From Bacillus gaemokensis (GTDB taxonomy: Bacteria > Bacillota > Bacilli > Bacillales > Bacillaceae_G), in NCBI RefSeq assembly GCF_001590835.1, contig NZ_LTAQ01000034.1, positions 39,364 to 103,363 on the forward strand: a DNA stretch of 64,000 nt, in the 5' to 3' direction. The translations under genes and the position numbers were made by a program. The notes under the pieces are model-generated. The model worked only from the letters and a program-made list of their open reading frames with translations, was not told where the DNA came from and did no database searches. This document shows, in pieces, positions 38,703 through 47,690 of the stretch. Positions within the stretch are counted from its first letter, which is position 1. Each line of letters opens with the position of its first letter.

Positions 38703-39530
38703 TTAACTTCTCTTTTTTCGCTTTTTCTCTCTTTGCTTAATTCTTTTTCCCTCTTGATTTTTCTTTTTCTTGATTTTTCTTTTTTTCTTATTATTTTTCC
38801 CTTTTTTTGGGCGGTCACTATTCTCTTTTTTTGCACACTGATTACTATGATCTATTTTTTCGCCAGTATAATTACATTCTTCCACCGATTTAATCGCATG
38901 CCCTTGTTCATCTGTACACCAAGATTGAGACTGGAAAGCAAGGAAAATCCCCACCCATTTTCCCTGCTTTTCAAAGTGTATAAGTAAAGCGCCATCCTGC
39001 CATATTCCATCATCACGTTTCCATTTGCCTAAATTCCCTTGATTCATATGAATATCATGGATCCCGTTACCTGGATGAAAATGAAAGTATTGATCTTCTT
39101 TATCTTCATTTTCCCAGATATCTCCAAACGCATATACAACAGCTTCTTCATCTATTGCTTTTTGTATATAATTACTTAATTTCTCATATAAATCATTGTC
39201 TGGTCCTGCTTCCTGATTAGGAAGTGGGATCATTTGTTTGCTATCAAATAAATTTCCCCGAATGAAATCAATACCAATATCAGGAGTATTGTTTCTAATA
39301 CGAGTAAACCCATCTGGAAGTTCAGGTAATTGCGTAATTTCTTCCGAATTAAAATTTTCACTTGCAAAATATAATACTTCAGAAGGACAAGCTTGTGATG
39401 CAACATTAATGGCAATTCGATATTTTATTTCATTACTATCTTGAATAAGAACTTCTAAATGCTTTGCGTCTTTACTATGTTTAGTATCCTGAGCTTTTCC
39501 TTTTAATACACCATAGTCTTTTACAGGCAT
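38703..39530 (-). CDS. DUF2278 (YukJ) family protein with Lys/Arg-rich tail
   Basis: 275 residues. Residues 1-205 match DUF2278: YGVLKGKAQDTKH at the start, HLEVLIQD, YRIAINVAS, then PGNGIHDIHMNQGN and DGIWQDGALLIHF, with Trp and His conserved. A linker with three Cys (WCTDEQG, EECNYTGE, NQCAKKE) follows. The last 40 residues (about 236-275) are almost only Lys, Arg and Asn, unlike other members I recall. The tail could bind nucleic acid or be a poly-purine expansion. DUF2278 has no assigned activity. GGAGG precedes the ATG. It converges on the S8 protease gene. Confidence 0.78.
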   Translation of the reverse strand: MPVKDYGVLKGKAQDTKHSKDAKHLEVLIQDSNEIKYRIAINVASQACPSEVLYFASENFNSEEITQLPELPDGFTRIRNNTPDIGIDFIRGNLFDSKQMIPLPNQEAGPDNDLYEKLSNYIQKAIDEEAVVYAFGDIWENEDKEDQYFHFHPGNGIHDIHMNQGNLGKWKRDDGIWQDGALLIHFEKQGKWVGIFLAFQSQSWCTDEQGHAIKSVEECNYTGEKIDHSNQCAKKENSDRPKKGKNNKKKRKIKKKKNQEGKRIKQREKKRKKRS

Positions 39531-39818
39531 GTTTTTCCCTCCTTAATTCATTCAATATACATTAGTATACTTCCCCTCCAGCAAGTACTTATCCCTCAAT
39601 TGAATACCACAATTTCTATAAAAAGTGTTTGTATAGCTGCTATTTTCTTCTTGGCATTAATTTGATAATCATTTTTTAAATCTTTATAAATAAAGCCTTA
39701 GTCTATGTACTTGCATAATGTAACAATACAGATATCGAAGCCATAATATGAAGTAAGAAGACTTCATCAAAATCCCCCTATAATTCTCTTTGTCAAGCAA
39801 TTGTATACAATTACTTAG
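39531..39818. other. Intergenic region, nothing identified
   Basis: AT-rich sequence between the DUF2278 gene and the bcr1-like repeat. No reading frame or RNA motif was seen. Confidence 0.4.
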
Positions 39819-39975
39819 ATAAAGTGAAACTTTAATCAGTGGGGGTTTTCTTCATCCCCCACTGATTATTAGTTGAACGAATCGGGCTTTTACGGGCAGT
39901 AAGACCCCTACCTAACTTCTATGCTTTCGCTGAATTTTGAGGTAGGGGTCTTACTGCCCGTTAATGCGGGATAAA
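39819..39975 (+). repeat. bcr1-like B. cereus-group repeat with ATAAA duplication
   Basis: A 147-base unit (39824..39970) beginning GTGAAACTTTAATCAGTGGG and ending TTAATGCGGG, flanked on both sides by ATAAA, a likely five-base target duplication. Inside are a small hairpin (GTGGGGG/CCCCCAC) and a perfect 22-bp inverted repeat (39892..39913 with 39940..39961) around a 26-base loop. Size, duplication and fold agree with what I recall of bcr1, a mobile repeat of the B. cereus group. A second, partial copy lies at 52213..52256. Confidence 0.75.
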
Positions 39976-40153
39976 TCAACATACGAAAACTCAGCAAACT
40001 AAAAATTTACTTTCGTCGTTAAATGAGGAAGCTCTCCCCGAAGCATTGTTAAACTTCTTCATATGAATTCACAAGTTCAACAATAATTTTATTTTTTATT
40101 ACCTAAGTATCTCCCATGTACATTCGTCTATTTTTCACACGATAGTGTTCCCT

Positions 40154-40492
40154 TTACTGTGAAGCCTCCTCCCTCTTCCGCTCCAAAAACGTAATCCTTT
40201 CAATCACAACTTCTGTTTTATATACCTTCTTCCCCTGTTCATTATCATAATTACTCGTATGAATTCGCCCTGTAATTCCAACAAGTGACCCCTTTTGACA
40301 ATACTCTGATACATTCTCAGCAGCCCTTCTCCATACTACGCAATAAATATAGTCTGCTTGCTGTTCTCCTAAGCTATTCCGAAACCCTCTGTTTACCGCA
40401 ACACATATACGTGCATAAGCAATTCCTTGCTTTGTGTAGTATAGTTCTGGATCTTTGGTCAATCTTCCGATTAATACAACTCGATTCATCAT
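40154..40492 (-). CDS. ssbB: Single-stranded DNA-binding protein, short SsbB type
   Basis: A 112-residue OB-fold SSB: MNRVVLIGRLTKDPELYYT at the N-terminus, FRNSLGEQQADYIYCVVWRRAAENV and GSLVGITGRIHTSNYDN in the middle. It lacks the long acidic tail (DDDLPF) of the essential SsbA, as the competence-associated SsbB (YwpH) of Bacillus does, and it would coat incoming single strands during transformation. AGGTGG precedes the tandem ATG. No K-box was checked. Confidence 0.88.
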   Translation of the reverse strand: MMNRVVLIGRLTKDPELYYTKQGIAYARICVAVNRGFRNSLGEQQADYIYCVVWRRAAENVSEYCQKGSLVGITGRIHTSNYDNEQGKKVYKTEVVIERITFLERKREEASQ

Positions 40493-40607
40493 CTTTATAC
40501 CACCTCACATTTTTTCTTTATTGTAGAAAAAAATAGAAGATAGGTAAAAAATGCAAAATGATATATTTCTAACAGAAAATAGCCACTTTAAATCTAAAAA
40601 AATACAA

Positions 40608-40648
40608 AAAGAAATCCTGCATGTTTCAAACATGCAGGATTTTCTTTC
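40608..40648 (-). terminator. Terminator of the Bax-inhibitor-1 family gene
   Basis: AAATCCTGCATG / CATGCAGGATTT perfect stem with flanking A and T runs, next to the stop at 40651. Confidence 0.88.
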
Positions 40649-40650
40649 AA

Positions 40651-41382
40651 TTAGTCATTTTTCGTAAAGTAAGAAACGAAACGAAGAATTTCTAAGTATA
40701 ACCATACTAGAGTCAACATTAGACCCATTGCACCGTACCACTCCATATATTTTGGAGCTCCACTACGTGCGCCGTTTTCGATTAAATCGAAATCTAGTAA
40801 TAAATTTAATGCAGCAACTACAATTACAACCGCACTAATGATGATACCAATTGTTCCACCTTGGTGAATATAAGGAACAGTAATACCAAACATGTTTAAT
40901 AGGAACACGATTAAATACATAACCATAATTCCAAGCGTTGCAGCCATTACGCCTGTACGGAATTTATCCGTCACTTTTACTACGCGAGTTGCGTATAAAA
41001 CTAACATTGCAAATAAAATTGAAATTGTTAGTAATACAGCATTCAATACGATAGAATTTCCAAATTTCATTGTATAAACTGCTGAAATACTTCCTAACAC
41101 AACACCTTCTACTGCCGCATAAATTGGTGCGCCAATCGGTGATATACGTGGGAAGAACATAGACGCAAATGCGATGATTGCCGCAACAATTAATGAACCA
41201 ATTAAAACTGGCATTTTCATTGTGCCTTGCATCATCTGTATGTATGAATAGACAGACGTCGCAAGAAGTAAGACAAGCATAATGAATGTTTTACCAACTG
41301 CTCCACCAATCGTCATCGCAGAAGCGCTCGCTCCTTCTTTACGAAATGCCTCTTTTTTCAACATTGGATTAGATGTTCTCAT
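40651..41382 (-). CDS. Bax inhibitor-1/YccA family membrane protein
   Basis: 243 residues with seven membrane segments. The core PIGAPIYAAVEGVVLGSISAVY and the ending LIENGARSGAPKYMEWYGAMGLMLTLVWLYLEILR are the conserved boxes of the bacterial Bax-inhibitor-1 group (BaxI_1 type). The related YetJ acts as a pH-sensitive calcium leak channel. Whether this longer type does so is unknown. AGGAGGG precedes the ATG. It is a single gene. Confidence 0.85.
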   Translation of the reverse strand: MRTSNPMLKKEAFRKEGASASAMTIGGAVGKTFIMLVLLLATSVYSYIQMMQGTMKMPVLIGSLIVAAIIAFASMFFPRISPIGAPIYAAVEGVVLGSISAVYTMKFGNSIVLNAVLLTISILFAMLVLYATRVVKVTDKFRTGVMAATLGIMVMYLIVFLLNMFGITVPYIHQGGTIGIIISAVVIVVAALNLLLDFDLIENGARSGAPKYMEWYGAMGLMLTLVWLYLEILRFVSYFTKND

Positions 41383-41457
41383 TTTTTCCCTCCTAAAATA
41401 GGTTCTACCAATAGTGTAAAGTTTTTCTCTTTACATTTCAATATATGCAGCTTGTTT

Positions 41458-43350
41458 TTATTTTAAACCTTCAACGATGTCAGATAGTTCGCTCCAACGT
41501 TCCATCGCTTTTTCTAACTCTTCTTCTGTTTGTTGCTGCGTTTCAGAAAGTTCTTGCGCCTTTGTAAAATCAGATCCGACATTTGCAAGTTCTTCTCCAA
41601 TCGTTTCAAGCTTCTCCTCAAGAGCTGCAATCGTATCTTCAATCGTTTCCCATTCACGTTGTTCGTGATAGGAAAGTTTACGTTTACGCTGCTGTTTTGG
41701 AGCTTCTTCGACCTTCTTTTCTTTCTGTACTTCTGCTTTTTCTAATATTTCTTGCACCTTTTGTATATCTAGGTAATCACTATAGCTTCCTAAGAATTTA
41801 CGAACTTCTCCGCCACCACTAAATATAAATAATTCATCTACGACTTTATCTAAGAAATAGCGATCATGCGATACCGTAAGAACGACACCTGGAAAATCTT
41901 CTAAATAATCTTCTAGTACTGTTAACGTTTGTGTATCCAAGTCATTCGTCGGCTCATCTAATAGAAGTACATTTGGCTCTCCCATTAAAAGACGTAATAA
42001 ATACAGACGTCTTCTTTCACCACCAGATAGTTTACCAAGTGGCGTTCCATGTGAATGTGGCTGGAATAAGAAGCGCTCAAGCATTTGAGATACCCCGATG
42101 ACTTTTCCATCTGTTGTATGAATTACTTCTGCAATTTCTTTAATATATTCAATCATACGTTGATTTAAATTCATCTCTTCATTTTCTTGCGTATAATAAG
42201 CAACTTTCACAGTTTGTCCGACTTCAACTTCACCGCTGTCAGGAGATAATTTGCCGGCAAGCATATTTAATAAAGATGATTTCCCGCTACCATTCGCCCC
42301 AATAATACCAATTCGATCGCCTGGTTTCACAATATGATTAAAATTATGTAATACGGTTTTTTCACCGAACCTCTTCGTTACATCCTTTAATTCAAGTACT
42401 TTTTTGCCTAAACGGCTCCCGCTGAGTGAAATATCAACAGATTGCTTCACTGCTGGACCTTCTTGTTCTTTCAATTCATCAAAACGCTGAATACGTGCTT
42501 TTTGTTTTGTAGAACGAGCTTTCGCACCGCGGCGAATCCAAGCTAGTTCACGGCGATATAGATTTTGACGCTTTGATTCTTGCGCTAATTCTTGTTCCTC
42601 ACGAAGTGCCTTTGCTTCTAAAAATGTACTATAGTTTCCTTCATAGCTATACAGATTACCATTATCTAGTTCAAAAATACGATTTGTAACACGGTCTAGG
42701 AAATAACGATCATGTGTTACAAGTAAAACTGCTCCAGTATACCGTGATAAATATTCTTCTAACCATTCTACTGTCTCATGATCAAGATGGTTGGTTGGCT
42801 CATCTAAAATTAATAAATCAGGTGTTTCAATAAAGCACTGCGCCATGGCAATACGTTTCTTTTGTCCACCAGATAAGTTCTCAACAGTTGCGGTAAAATC
42901 TGTAATGCCTAACTTCGTTAAAAGCGATTTTGCATTCGCATTCGCTTCCCATGCATTCATTGCATCCATACGTTGCTGCACCGCAAATAGTTGTTCTTGT
43001 ACTTTTTCGTCACTTGGATTTTTTTCTATATTTAATAATACTTGTTCATATTCACGAAGAAGTCGAATAAGTGGTGTATCACCATGGAATACTTGTTCAA
43101 GTACTGTTAAATTCCCCTTGAAATCCGGTTGCTGTGACAAATAGCTAATTGTATAGCCACGTGTATGCGTCATATCACCCGTATCAGGAATTTCTAGCCC
43201 TGCAATAATTTTTAATAGTGTTGATTTTCCTGTTCCATTTACACCAATAATCCCTGCACGCTGTCCTTCTGTAATACTAAATGATAATCCATCAAATAAC
43301 GGTTTATCTCCATATGATTTCGATACGTTTTCTACTGTTAGCATTTTCAT
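41458..43350 (-). CDS. ABC-F family ATPase, Uup/YfmR-like
   Basis: About 630 residues with two ABC domains and no membrane part. Walker A is GVNGTGKSTLL (domain 1) and GANGSGKSSLL (domain 2). The signatures are LSGGQKKR and LSGGERRR, with DEPTNHLD and DEPTNDLD as Walker B. The interdomain linker (about 240-320) is basic. A C-terminal coiled coil (about 545-630, EETIAALEEKLETIGEELA) is typical of Uup/YfmR. Such proteins bind the ribosomal E site and relieve stalls. The start MKMLTVENVSKSYG at 43350 overlaps the HD-gene stop (ATGA). The family is firm and the subgroup likely. Confidence 0.9.
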   Translation of the reverse strand: MKMLTVENVSKSYGDKPLFDGLSFSITEGQRAGIIGVNGTGKSTLLKIIAGLEIPDTGDMTHTRGYTISYLSQQPDFKGNLTVLEQVFHGDTPLIRLLREYEQVLLNIEKNPSDEKVQEQLFAVQQRMDAMNAWEANANAKSLLTKLGITDFTATVENLSGGQKKRIAMAQCFIETPDLLILDEPTNHLDHETVEWLEEYLSRYTGAVLLVTHDRYFLDRVTNRIFELDNGNLYSYEGNYSTFLEAKALREEQELAQESKRQNLYRRELAWIRRGAKARSTKQKARIQRFDELKEQEGPAVKQSVDISLSGSRLGKKVLELKDVTKRFGEKTVLHNFNHIVKPGDRIGIIGANGSGKSSLLNMLAGKLSPDSGEVEVGQTVKVAYYTQENEEMNLNQRMIEYIKEIAEVIHTTDGKVIGVSQMLERFLFQPHSHGTPLGKLSGGERRRLYLLRLLMGEPNVLLLDEPTNDLDTQTLTVLEDYLEDFPGVVLTVSHDRYFLDKVVDELFIFSGGGEVRKFLGSYSDYLDIQKVQEILEKAEVQKEKKVEEAPKQQRKRKLSYHEQREWETIEDTIAALEEKLETIGEELANVGSDFTKAQELSETQQQTEEELEKAMERWSELSDIVEGLK

Positions 43351-43994
43351 ATTTGCGCATTCCACTCTTTCATAAATTGTTCTATAAACTCTTCCATATA
43401 ACGGTGGCGAATTTCGGCCTCTCGTTTTGCAGTAACTGTATTCATTAATTCTTTCAGCTTTAAAAGTTTTTCATAAAAATGATTTAATGACGGATCATTA
43501 TTTTTGCGATACTCTTCTTTTGTCATCTCTTCACGCGGAGGAACATTTGGATCATACATTAAACGTCCCTTTGCTCCGCCATAAGCAAACGTACGAGCAA
43601 TACCAATTGCGCCAAGAGCGTCCAAACGATCGGCATCTTGAACAAGTTTCCCTTCCAATGTTTCTACTTTACCACCATGTCCACCCTTATAAGACATATT
43701 TGCAATAATCTGAAGGATATGTTCATTTTCTTCTTCAGTAACACCTAATCCTTCTAGCCAATCAGAAACTTTTTTCATACCTGCTTCTTCACTGTCATTC
43801 AGCTTTTCATCCGCTACATCATGAAGCAATGCTGCCATTTCAATTACAAAGCGATCTCCACCTTCTTGCTTTGATAAAGAAATCGCTAATTTATGTACAC
43901 GCTCAATATGATACCAATCATGCCCACTGGCATCTTTTTCTAAAATACTTTTTACAAAAGTAACTGTTTCTTGAATTTGTTCTTGTTTTTTCAT
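43347..43994 (-). CDS. HD-domain phosphohydrolase (YedJ-like)
   Basis: 215 residues. HDWYHIERVHKLAISL supplies the first His, and AALLHDVADEKL the HD pair. QDADRLDALGAIGIART supplies the distal Asp, the full metal set of the HD superfamily. The remaining part (PPREEMTKEEYRKNNDPSLNHFYEKLLKLK) is typical of YedJ-type hydrolases, probably nucleotide or phosphate-ester directed. It is upstream of and overlaps the ABC-F gene, so the two form an operon. Confidence 0.88.
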   Translation of the reverse strand: MKKQEQIQETVTFVKSILEKDASGHDWYHIERVHKLAISLSKQEGGDRFVIEMAALLHDVADEKLNDSEEAGMKKVSDWLEGLGVTEEENEHILQIIANMSYKGGHGGKVETLEGKLVQDADRLDALGAIGIARTFAYGGAKGRLMYDPNVPPREEMTKEEYRKNNDPSLNHFYEKLLKLKELMNTVTAKREAEIRHRYMEEFIEQFMKEWNAQI

Positions 43995-44102
43995 TTATCT
44001 TCACCCAATTTCTTATTGTAACACGCTCTCATTTTTTCATCACATATTTTCTTGTCCGCCCATACACTATGTTGTATGTACGATCATAGAGGAGGAAATA
44101 AG

Positions 44103-44993
44103 ATGTTCTATAATAATCAACATCCTTATCCAGAACAACCATACTACTTCCAAAATCAAGAAGAGCGGTACCAAGAAGGACAAACTGAAAATCCATACCA
44201 AGAGCAAGAACCACCTTACTTAGCGCAACAATATCCAGAATCGCAATATCAACATAATCTATACGTCGCGCAACACCCTCAAGAGCCGCAATACCAACAC
44301 AATCCATACGTATCTCAGCAAACTCAAGAGCCTCAACGTCAACAAAATCAACACGTATCTCAGCAAACTCAAGAACCTCAACGTCAACAAAATCAACACG
44401 TATCTCAGCAAACTCAAGAACCTCAATACCAACCAAATCAATACGTATCTCAGCAAACTCAAGAACCTCAATACCAACCAAATCAATACATCGCTCAGCA
44501 AACTCAAGAGCCTCAACGTCAACAAAATCAACACGTATCTCAGCAAACTCAAGAGCCGCAATACCAGCAAAATCCATACATCGCGCAACAATACCAATAT
44601 CAACAACCACAAATGTATCAACCATACCATGATCCGCGTGTTTCACCGCCAGCGCCAACATTAGACCCAACACAGCCACAAATCTTGCCGCCAGCTCCAT
44701 TTGATCCGACACAAATACAAATCTTACCGCCAGGTCCTGCTACGCAAATTCCAACTGAACCAACACAGCAGCAAATTCAACAAGTTGTTGGTACACAATT
44801 CTTACCTTTAAAGAAACCTGTATTAGACTTTGTAAAACCATGGGTAGAATACGGTATGAACGAAGCAAAGTATACATCCCATAAGCATGCCTTAACAGAA
44901 GTTGCTGCGATTATGTTTTTAGTTGGAAAAGGTTTTAACCCAACAATTGCTCATTATATTGTTGAATCTTGGGAGAAGAATGAACAGTTTTAA
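44103..44993 (+). CDS. Gln/Pro-rich repeat protein with conserved C-terminal domain
   Basis: About 296 residues; GAGGAGG seven bases before the ATG fixes the start. Residues 1-40 are Tyr/Gln/Glu-rich. Residues 41-160 are eight 15-residue repeats (consensus SQQTQEPQYQQNQYV) and 161-225 are Pro-rich (ILPPAP, ILPPGP). The last 60 residues are a compact helical domain (FVKPWVEYGMNEAKYTSHKHALTEV, then MFLVGKGFNPTIAHYIVESW). The layout recalls spore-coat or surface proteins of Bacillus, but I cannot name the family. Its 3' end and terminator are duplicated at 47787. Confidence 0.82.
   Translation: MFYNNQHPYPEQPYYFQNQEERYQEGQTENPYQEQEPPYLAQQYPESQYQHNLYVAQHPQEPQYQHNPYVSQQTQEPQRQQNQHVSQQTQEPQRQQNQHVSQQTQEPQYQPNQYVSQQTQEPQYQPNQYIAQQTQEPQRQQNQHVSQQTQEPQYQQNPYIAQQYQYQQPQMYQPYHDPRVSPPAPTLDPTQPQILPPAPFDPTQIQILPPGPATQIPTEPTQQQIQQVVGTQFLPLKKPVLDFVKPWVEYGMNEAKYTSHKHALTEVAAIMFLVGKGFNPTIAHYIVESWEKNEQF
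44223..44582 (+). repeat. Eight tandem 45-bp coding repeats
   Basis: Exactly eight in-frame 45-base units. Units 3, 4 and 7 share the variant QEPQRQQNQHV and units 5 and 6 the variant QEPQYQPNQY(V/I), so recent unit duplication is likely. The copy number should vary between strains. Confidence 0.9.
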
Positions 44994-45084
44994 ATTGGTC
45001 CATTTTGTAAAATATAAAAATTATAAAAGTGTCATAAACGCTTGTTATACAAGCATTTATGACACTTTTCATTTGTACTTGATT
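44962..45084 (+). repeat. Direct repeat A: gene 3' end plus terminator (att-like)
   Basis: The last codons of the Gln-rich gene (ESWEKNEQF, stop), the following spacer and the terminator AAAGTGTCATAAACGCTTGT...AAGCATTTATGACACTTT (45025..45072). Nearly the same sequence recurs at 47787..47898. See the island note. Confidence 0.8.
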
Positions 45085-45269
45085 TTATTTTAACAAAGGA
45101 GCGAATATTTATATATTTTCACCCTTTTTTATATAAAATAATAAAACGCTGTACTGATCACGGTAGCGTCTAAAATAAGTAATTATAAATTTAATCAAAC
45201 TCACTTATCCTATCCAAATTAAGAACCAAAGAATTGCATGTTTCGCTCCAATTGATTCTTTTCGGAATA

Positions 45270-45296
45270 TAAAAAGAACCTGACAACAGGTTCTTC
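45270..45296 (-). terminator. Terminator of the patatin gene
   Basis: AAGAACCTG / CAGGTTCTT hairpin with a four-base loop and T residues on the minus strand, 33 bases past the stop. Confidence 0.8.
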
Positions 45297-45328
45297 CAAT
45301 ACAGCATAAAAAACGGAATAATAACAAT

Positions 45329-47080
45329 TTATTTTTTCTTTATAACTTGTTTCTTCTCAAAATATGTAAAACTTTCTAGATATAAAAATAACCGATTAAA
45401 TGTAAGAAGATGAATCCAAATAAGAGCAGACCCCATTAATGAAAGGATCGCTGTTGGTATACCACTTAGTAAGAACTGTAGAATTTGATTTTGGTATGAA
45501 ACACCATACCTATTTAAATATAAACTAACTAAAAAAATTAGCAATACAACTAATAACAATATACGCCCTTTTGTTACAGGCTCATTTCTCCACTGTTCAA
45601 AGCTAGCACCATAAATATGAACTAAAGTAAAACAAAAACAGATGATTGATAAAGTAATTATTATCTTTACTAACAAGCTTATCCTAAAAGTTCTAAAAAA
45701 TCTCTTACCGGCAGCTTCGAGTATATCCCTATAATAGGAATCAGCAATTGAAGATGAGACCCATTTTTCCATTTTAAAAAATTGATATTTCTTCTCTTTT
45801 AAGGATTTATTACAAATTAAATTTTTTATGTTTGTTTTATCAAACTCATACCCACTCATTTTATACCCATCCAACATAAGTGAATATGCCTCAACTTCTG
45901 AAAAGGAATCTAAATCCGTCCTAATTTTAGAAATAAAATCTTGTACTTCTTCATTAACACCAAAGACTTCTGAAGATGGCTCGGTTACATGTGATATAGT
46001 TTCACCACAAAGCTTATGCTCTTTATCATAATAGGAAATCTCCTTTATTGGTAAGCCTTTTTTCAAGTGTAAGAGAGCTACATTATCTGAGTGCTCTTTT
46101 ATAATTCTTGAAAGCTGTTGTTCACGTATACGATCCATAAAAATATTATTGGTACGTTTTAAAACACTAGGTATCTCTACGCCAGGTTCCTTTTCATCAT
46201 TTAGTTGTCCAGATGCATCACTGATGATAAAATATGTGCATTTTAATTTATTATCCAACAATCCAATAACTCCCTGATTATCATGAGCACCGCCATCAAC
46301 TAATTGTACACGTATTCCTTCATCATAAAGACCACTGATAGCAAGGGGAGCAAAAACTCCTGGCAGACATGCTGAAGCAGCAACAGCCCACCCTAGTTCA
46401 AACCCTCCATGTTTGTATACATTTTCATATGACTTGACTGGTTTAAGCCTTAGATTCTTATCAAGCGTCTTATTTAATTCTTCTACATTTGTTTCCCCCA
46501 TATTCCCTACACTAAAATTCCAATTATGTCCATCATTTAGAACCGTAGCGTTCATAACTAAAATGGGCACTTTGGCTTTCCGATTTTTATTTCCCTCAAT
46601 TGGATCAAAAGGACACTCTTCACCAAGTGGCTTTATTTTTAAATCCTTCATTTTTATTGGAACATTATTATGATGATCAAGTACATTGCGATATAAATAT
46701 TTGTCGTAAAGTTCACCAATACAATCACTTCGAGAGTAGTTAGGTAAACTCATTTTTAAATTTTTCAATGGGTTGAGAAAAGTATATAATCGAAAATTCC
46801 TTTGAACAGCCCGAAGAAAGTCAATTTCAATTTTCTCGATGATTTCTTGATAATCTTCATCACTAATTTCATCATCTGTTTTATTTTCTAGTAATTTCTT
46901 TATATGAAGATAGTATAATGCACCAATTATAGAACCACCCGATACAGTAGATATAACTTCCACATGACGAAGTAATCCTAAATTGGCCATTTTCGCAAGA
47001 ACTCCAAGATGAAAAAATGCCGCTCGAAAACCTCCACCCGAAAGAGCTAATCCTAGTTTATCTAAATTACTTACTGACAT
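45329..47080 (-). CDS. Patatin-like phospholipase with C-terminal membrane segments
   Basis: 583 residues. LGLALSGGGFRAAFFHLGVL (residues 9-28) is the oxyanion glycine loop, and STVSGGSIIGALYY (44-57) holds the nucleophile, Ser 50. VQLVDGGAHDNQG supplies the catalytic Asp 262 in the DGG motif. The dyad is therefore intact. After a helical region, residues 465-575 contain three or four hydrophobic segments (LVKIIITLSIICFCFTLV, ILLLVVLLIFLVSLYL, ILQFLLSGIPTAILSLM), anchoring the enzyme in the membrane. It should hydrolyse phospholipid or neutral-lipid acyl esters. GGGAGG precedes the ATG. It is the only intact gene between the att-like repeats. Patatins serve as effectors in several phage-defence systems, but no partner is visible here. 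Confidence 0.87.
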   Translation of the reverse strand: MSVSNLDKLGLALSGGGFRAAFFHLGVLAKMANLGLLRHVEVISTVSGGSIIGALYYLHIKKLLENKTDDEISDEDYQEIIEKIEIDFLRAVQRNFRLYTFLNPLKNLKMSLPNYSRSDCIGELYDKYLYRNVLDHHNNVPIKMKDLKIKPLGEECPFDPIEGNKNRKAKVPILVMNATVLNDGHNWNFSVGNMGETNVEELNKTLDKNLRLKPVKSYENVYKHGGFELGWAVAASACLPGVFAPLAISGLYDEGIRVQLVDGGAHDNQGVIGLLDNKLKCTYFIISDASGQLNDEKEPGVEIPSVLKRTNNIFMDRIREQQLSRIIKEHSDNVALLHLKKGLPIKEISYYDKEHKLCGETISHVTEPSSEVFGVNEEVQDFISKIRTDLDSFSEVEAYSLMLDGYKMSGYEFDKTNIKNLICNKSLKEKKYQFFKMEKWVSSSIADSYYRDILEAAGKRFFRTFRISLLVKIIITLSIICFCFTLVHIYGASFEQWRNEPVTKGRILLLVVLLIFLVSLYLNRYGVSYQNQILQFLLSGIPTAILSLMGSALIWIHLLTFNRLFLYLESFTYFEKKQVIKKK

Positions 47081-47468
47081 TATTATAACCTCCCTTCGAT
47101 GTTTTTAAAGAATGATTCTTTAAAAACATCCTATTCCTATTCTTCCTTTTTTCATGAAGCTTATGCCCAAATAATAATATCAAATTAAGGATTTTACATT
47201 ATAATATCTAATTATAAATATAATAAAACGAAATTAATATTAGAGTACTTCAAGTAAAAGGTGGGGCTTTGCTTTATAAAAAAACTACATATTGTGCAGA
47301 GATTAGGTGAACTTTATAATACGACGCTTTTTGTTTCTTTATATTAATTTTGATATCTAGTATAAAATCTCTTAATGTATTAATTTTAAAACTATAAGAT
47401 AATAATAAAAATCTTCAATTCCATTCCCCTCTTTACCTAAAATTAAAACAAAATTTCAATACCCATTC

Positions 47469-47643
47469 TCAACTGTTCAAATATTTTATTTTTTCAATTA
47501 CTTGCTTTATTTTATTTAAATCCAATGACGTATACAATTTAGCTTTATTCTCCAATTCATTCTTAAAATACTCAATAAGTTGGCCTTTATTTGTTAATCG
47601 AGGGACTTTATCCTTATTAGCTAGTAAATTACATGAAGCAATA
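47469..47643 (-). pseudogene. C-terminal fragment of an unrecognised protein
   Basis: The minus strand reads AIASCNLLANKDKVPRLTNK, then GQLIEYFKNELENKAKLYTS and IKQVIEKIKYL to a TGA at 47469, with a stop just upstream and no start codon. Composition is protein-like and helical. It lies inside the island next to the integrase remnant. The family is unknown. Confidence 0.4.
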
Positions 47644-47690
47644 GCTCAACATTGCAAACTTAACAATTAACTTTTAAAGAGGTATTAAAC

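Noticed and set aside
44223-44582. Regular repeats considered as a CRISPR array
   Set aside because: Units are adjacent, in frame and without unique spacers. They code for a protein repeat.
44029-44712. A 227-codon frame on the minus strand through the 45-bp repeats, with a second 123-codon frame inside it
   Set aside because: Both are antisense reflections of the repeated Gln-rich gene. They have repetitive, implausible composition and no ribosome site.
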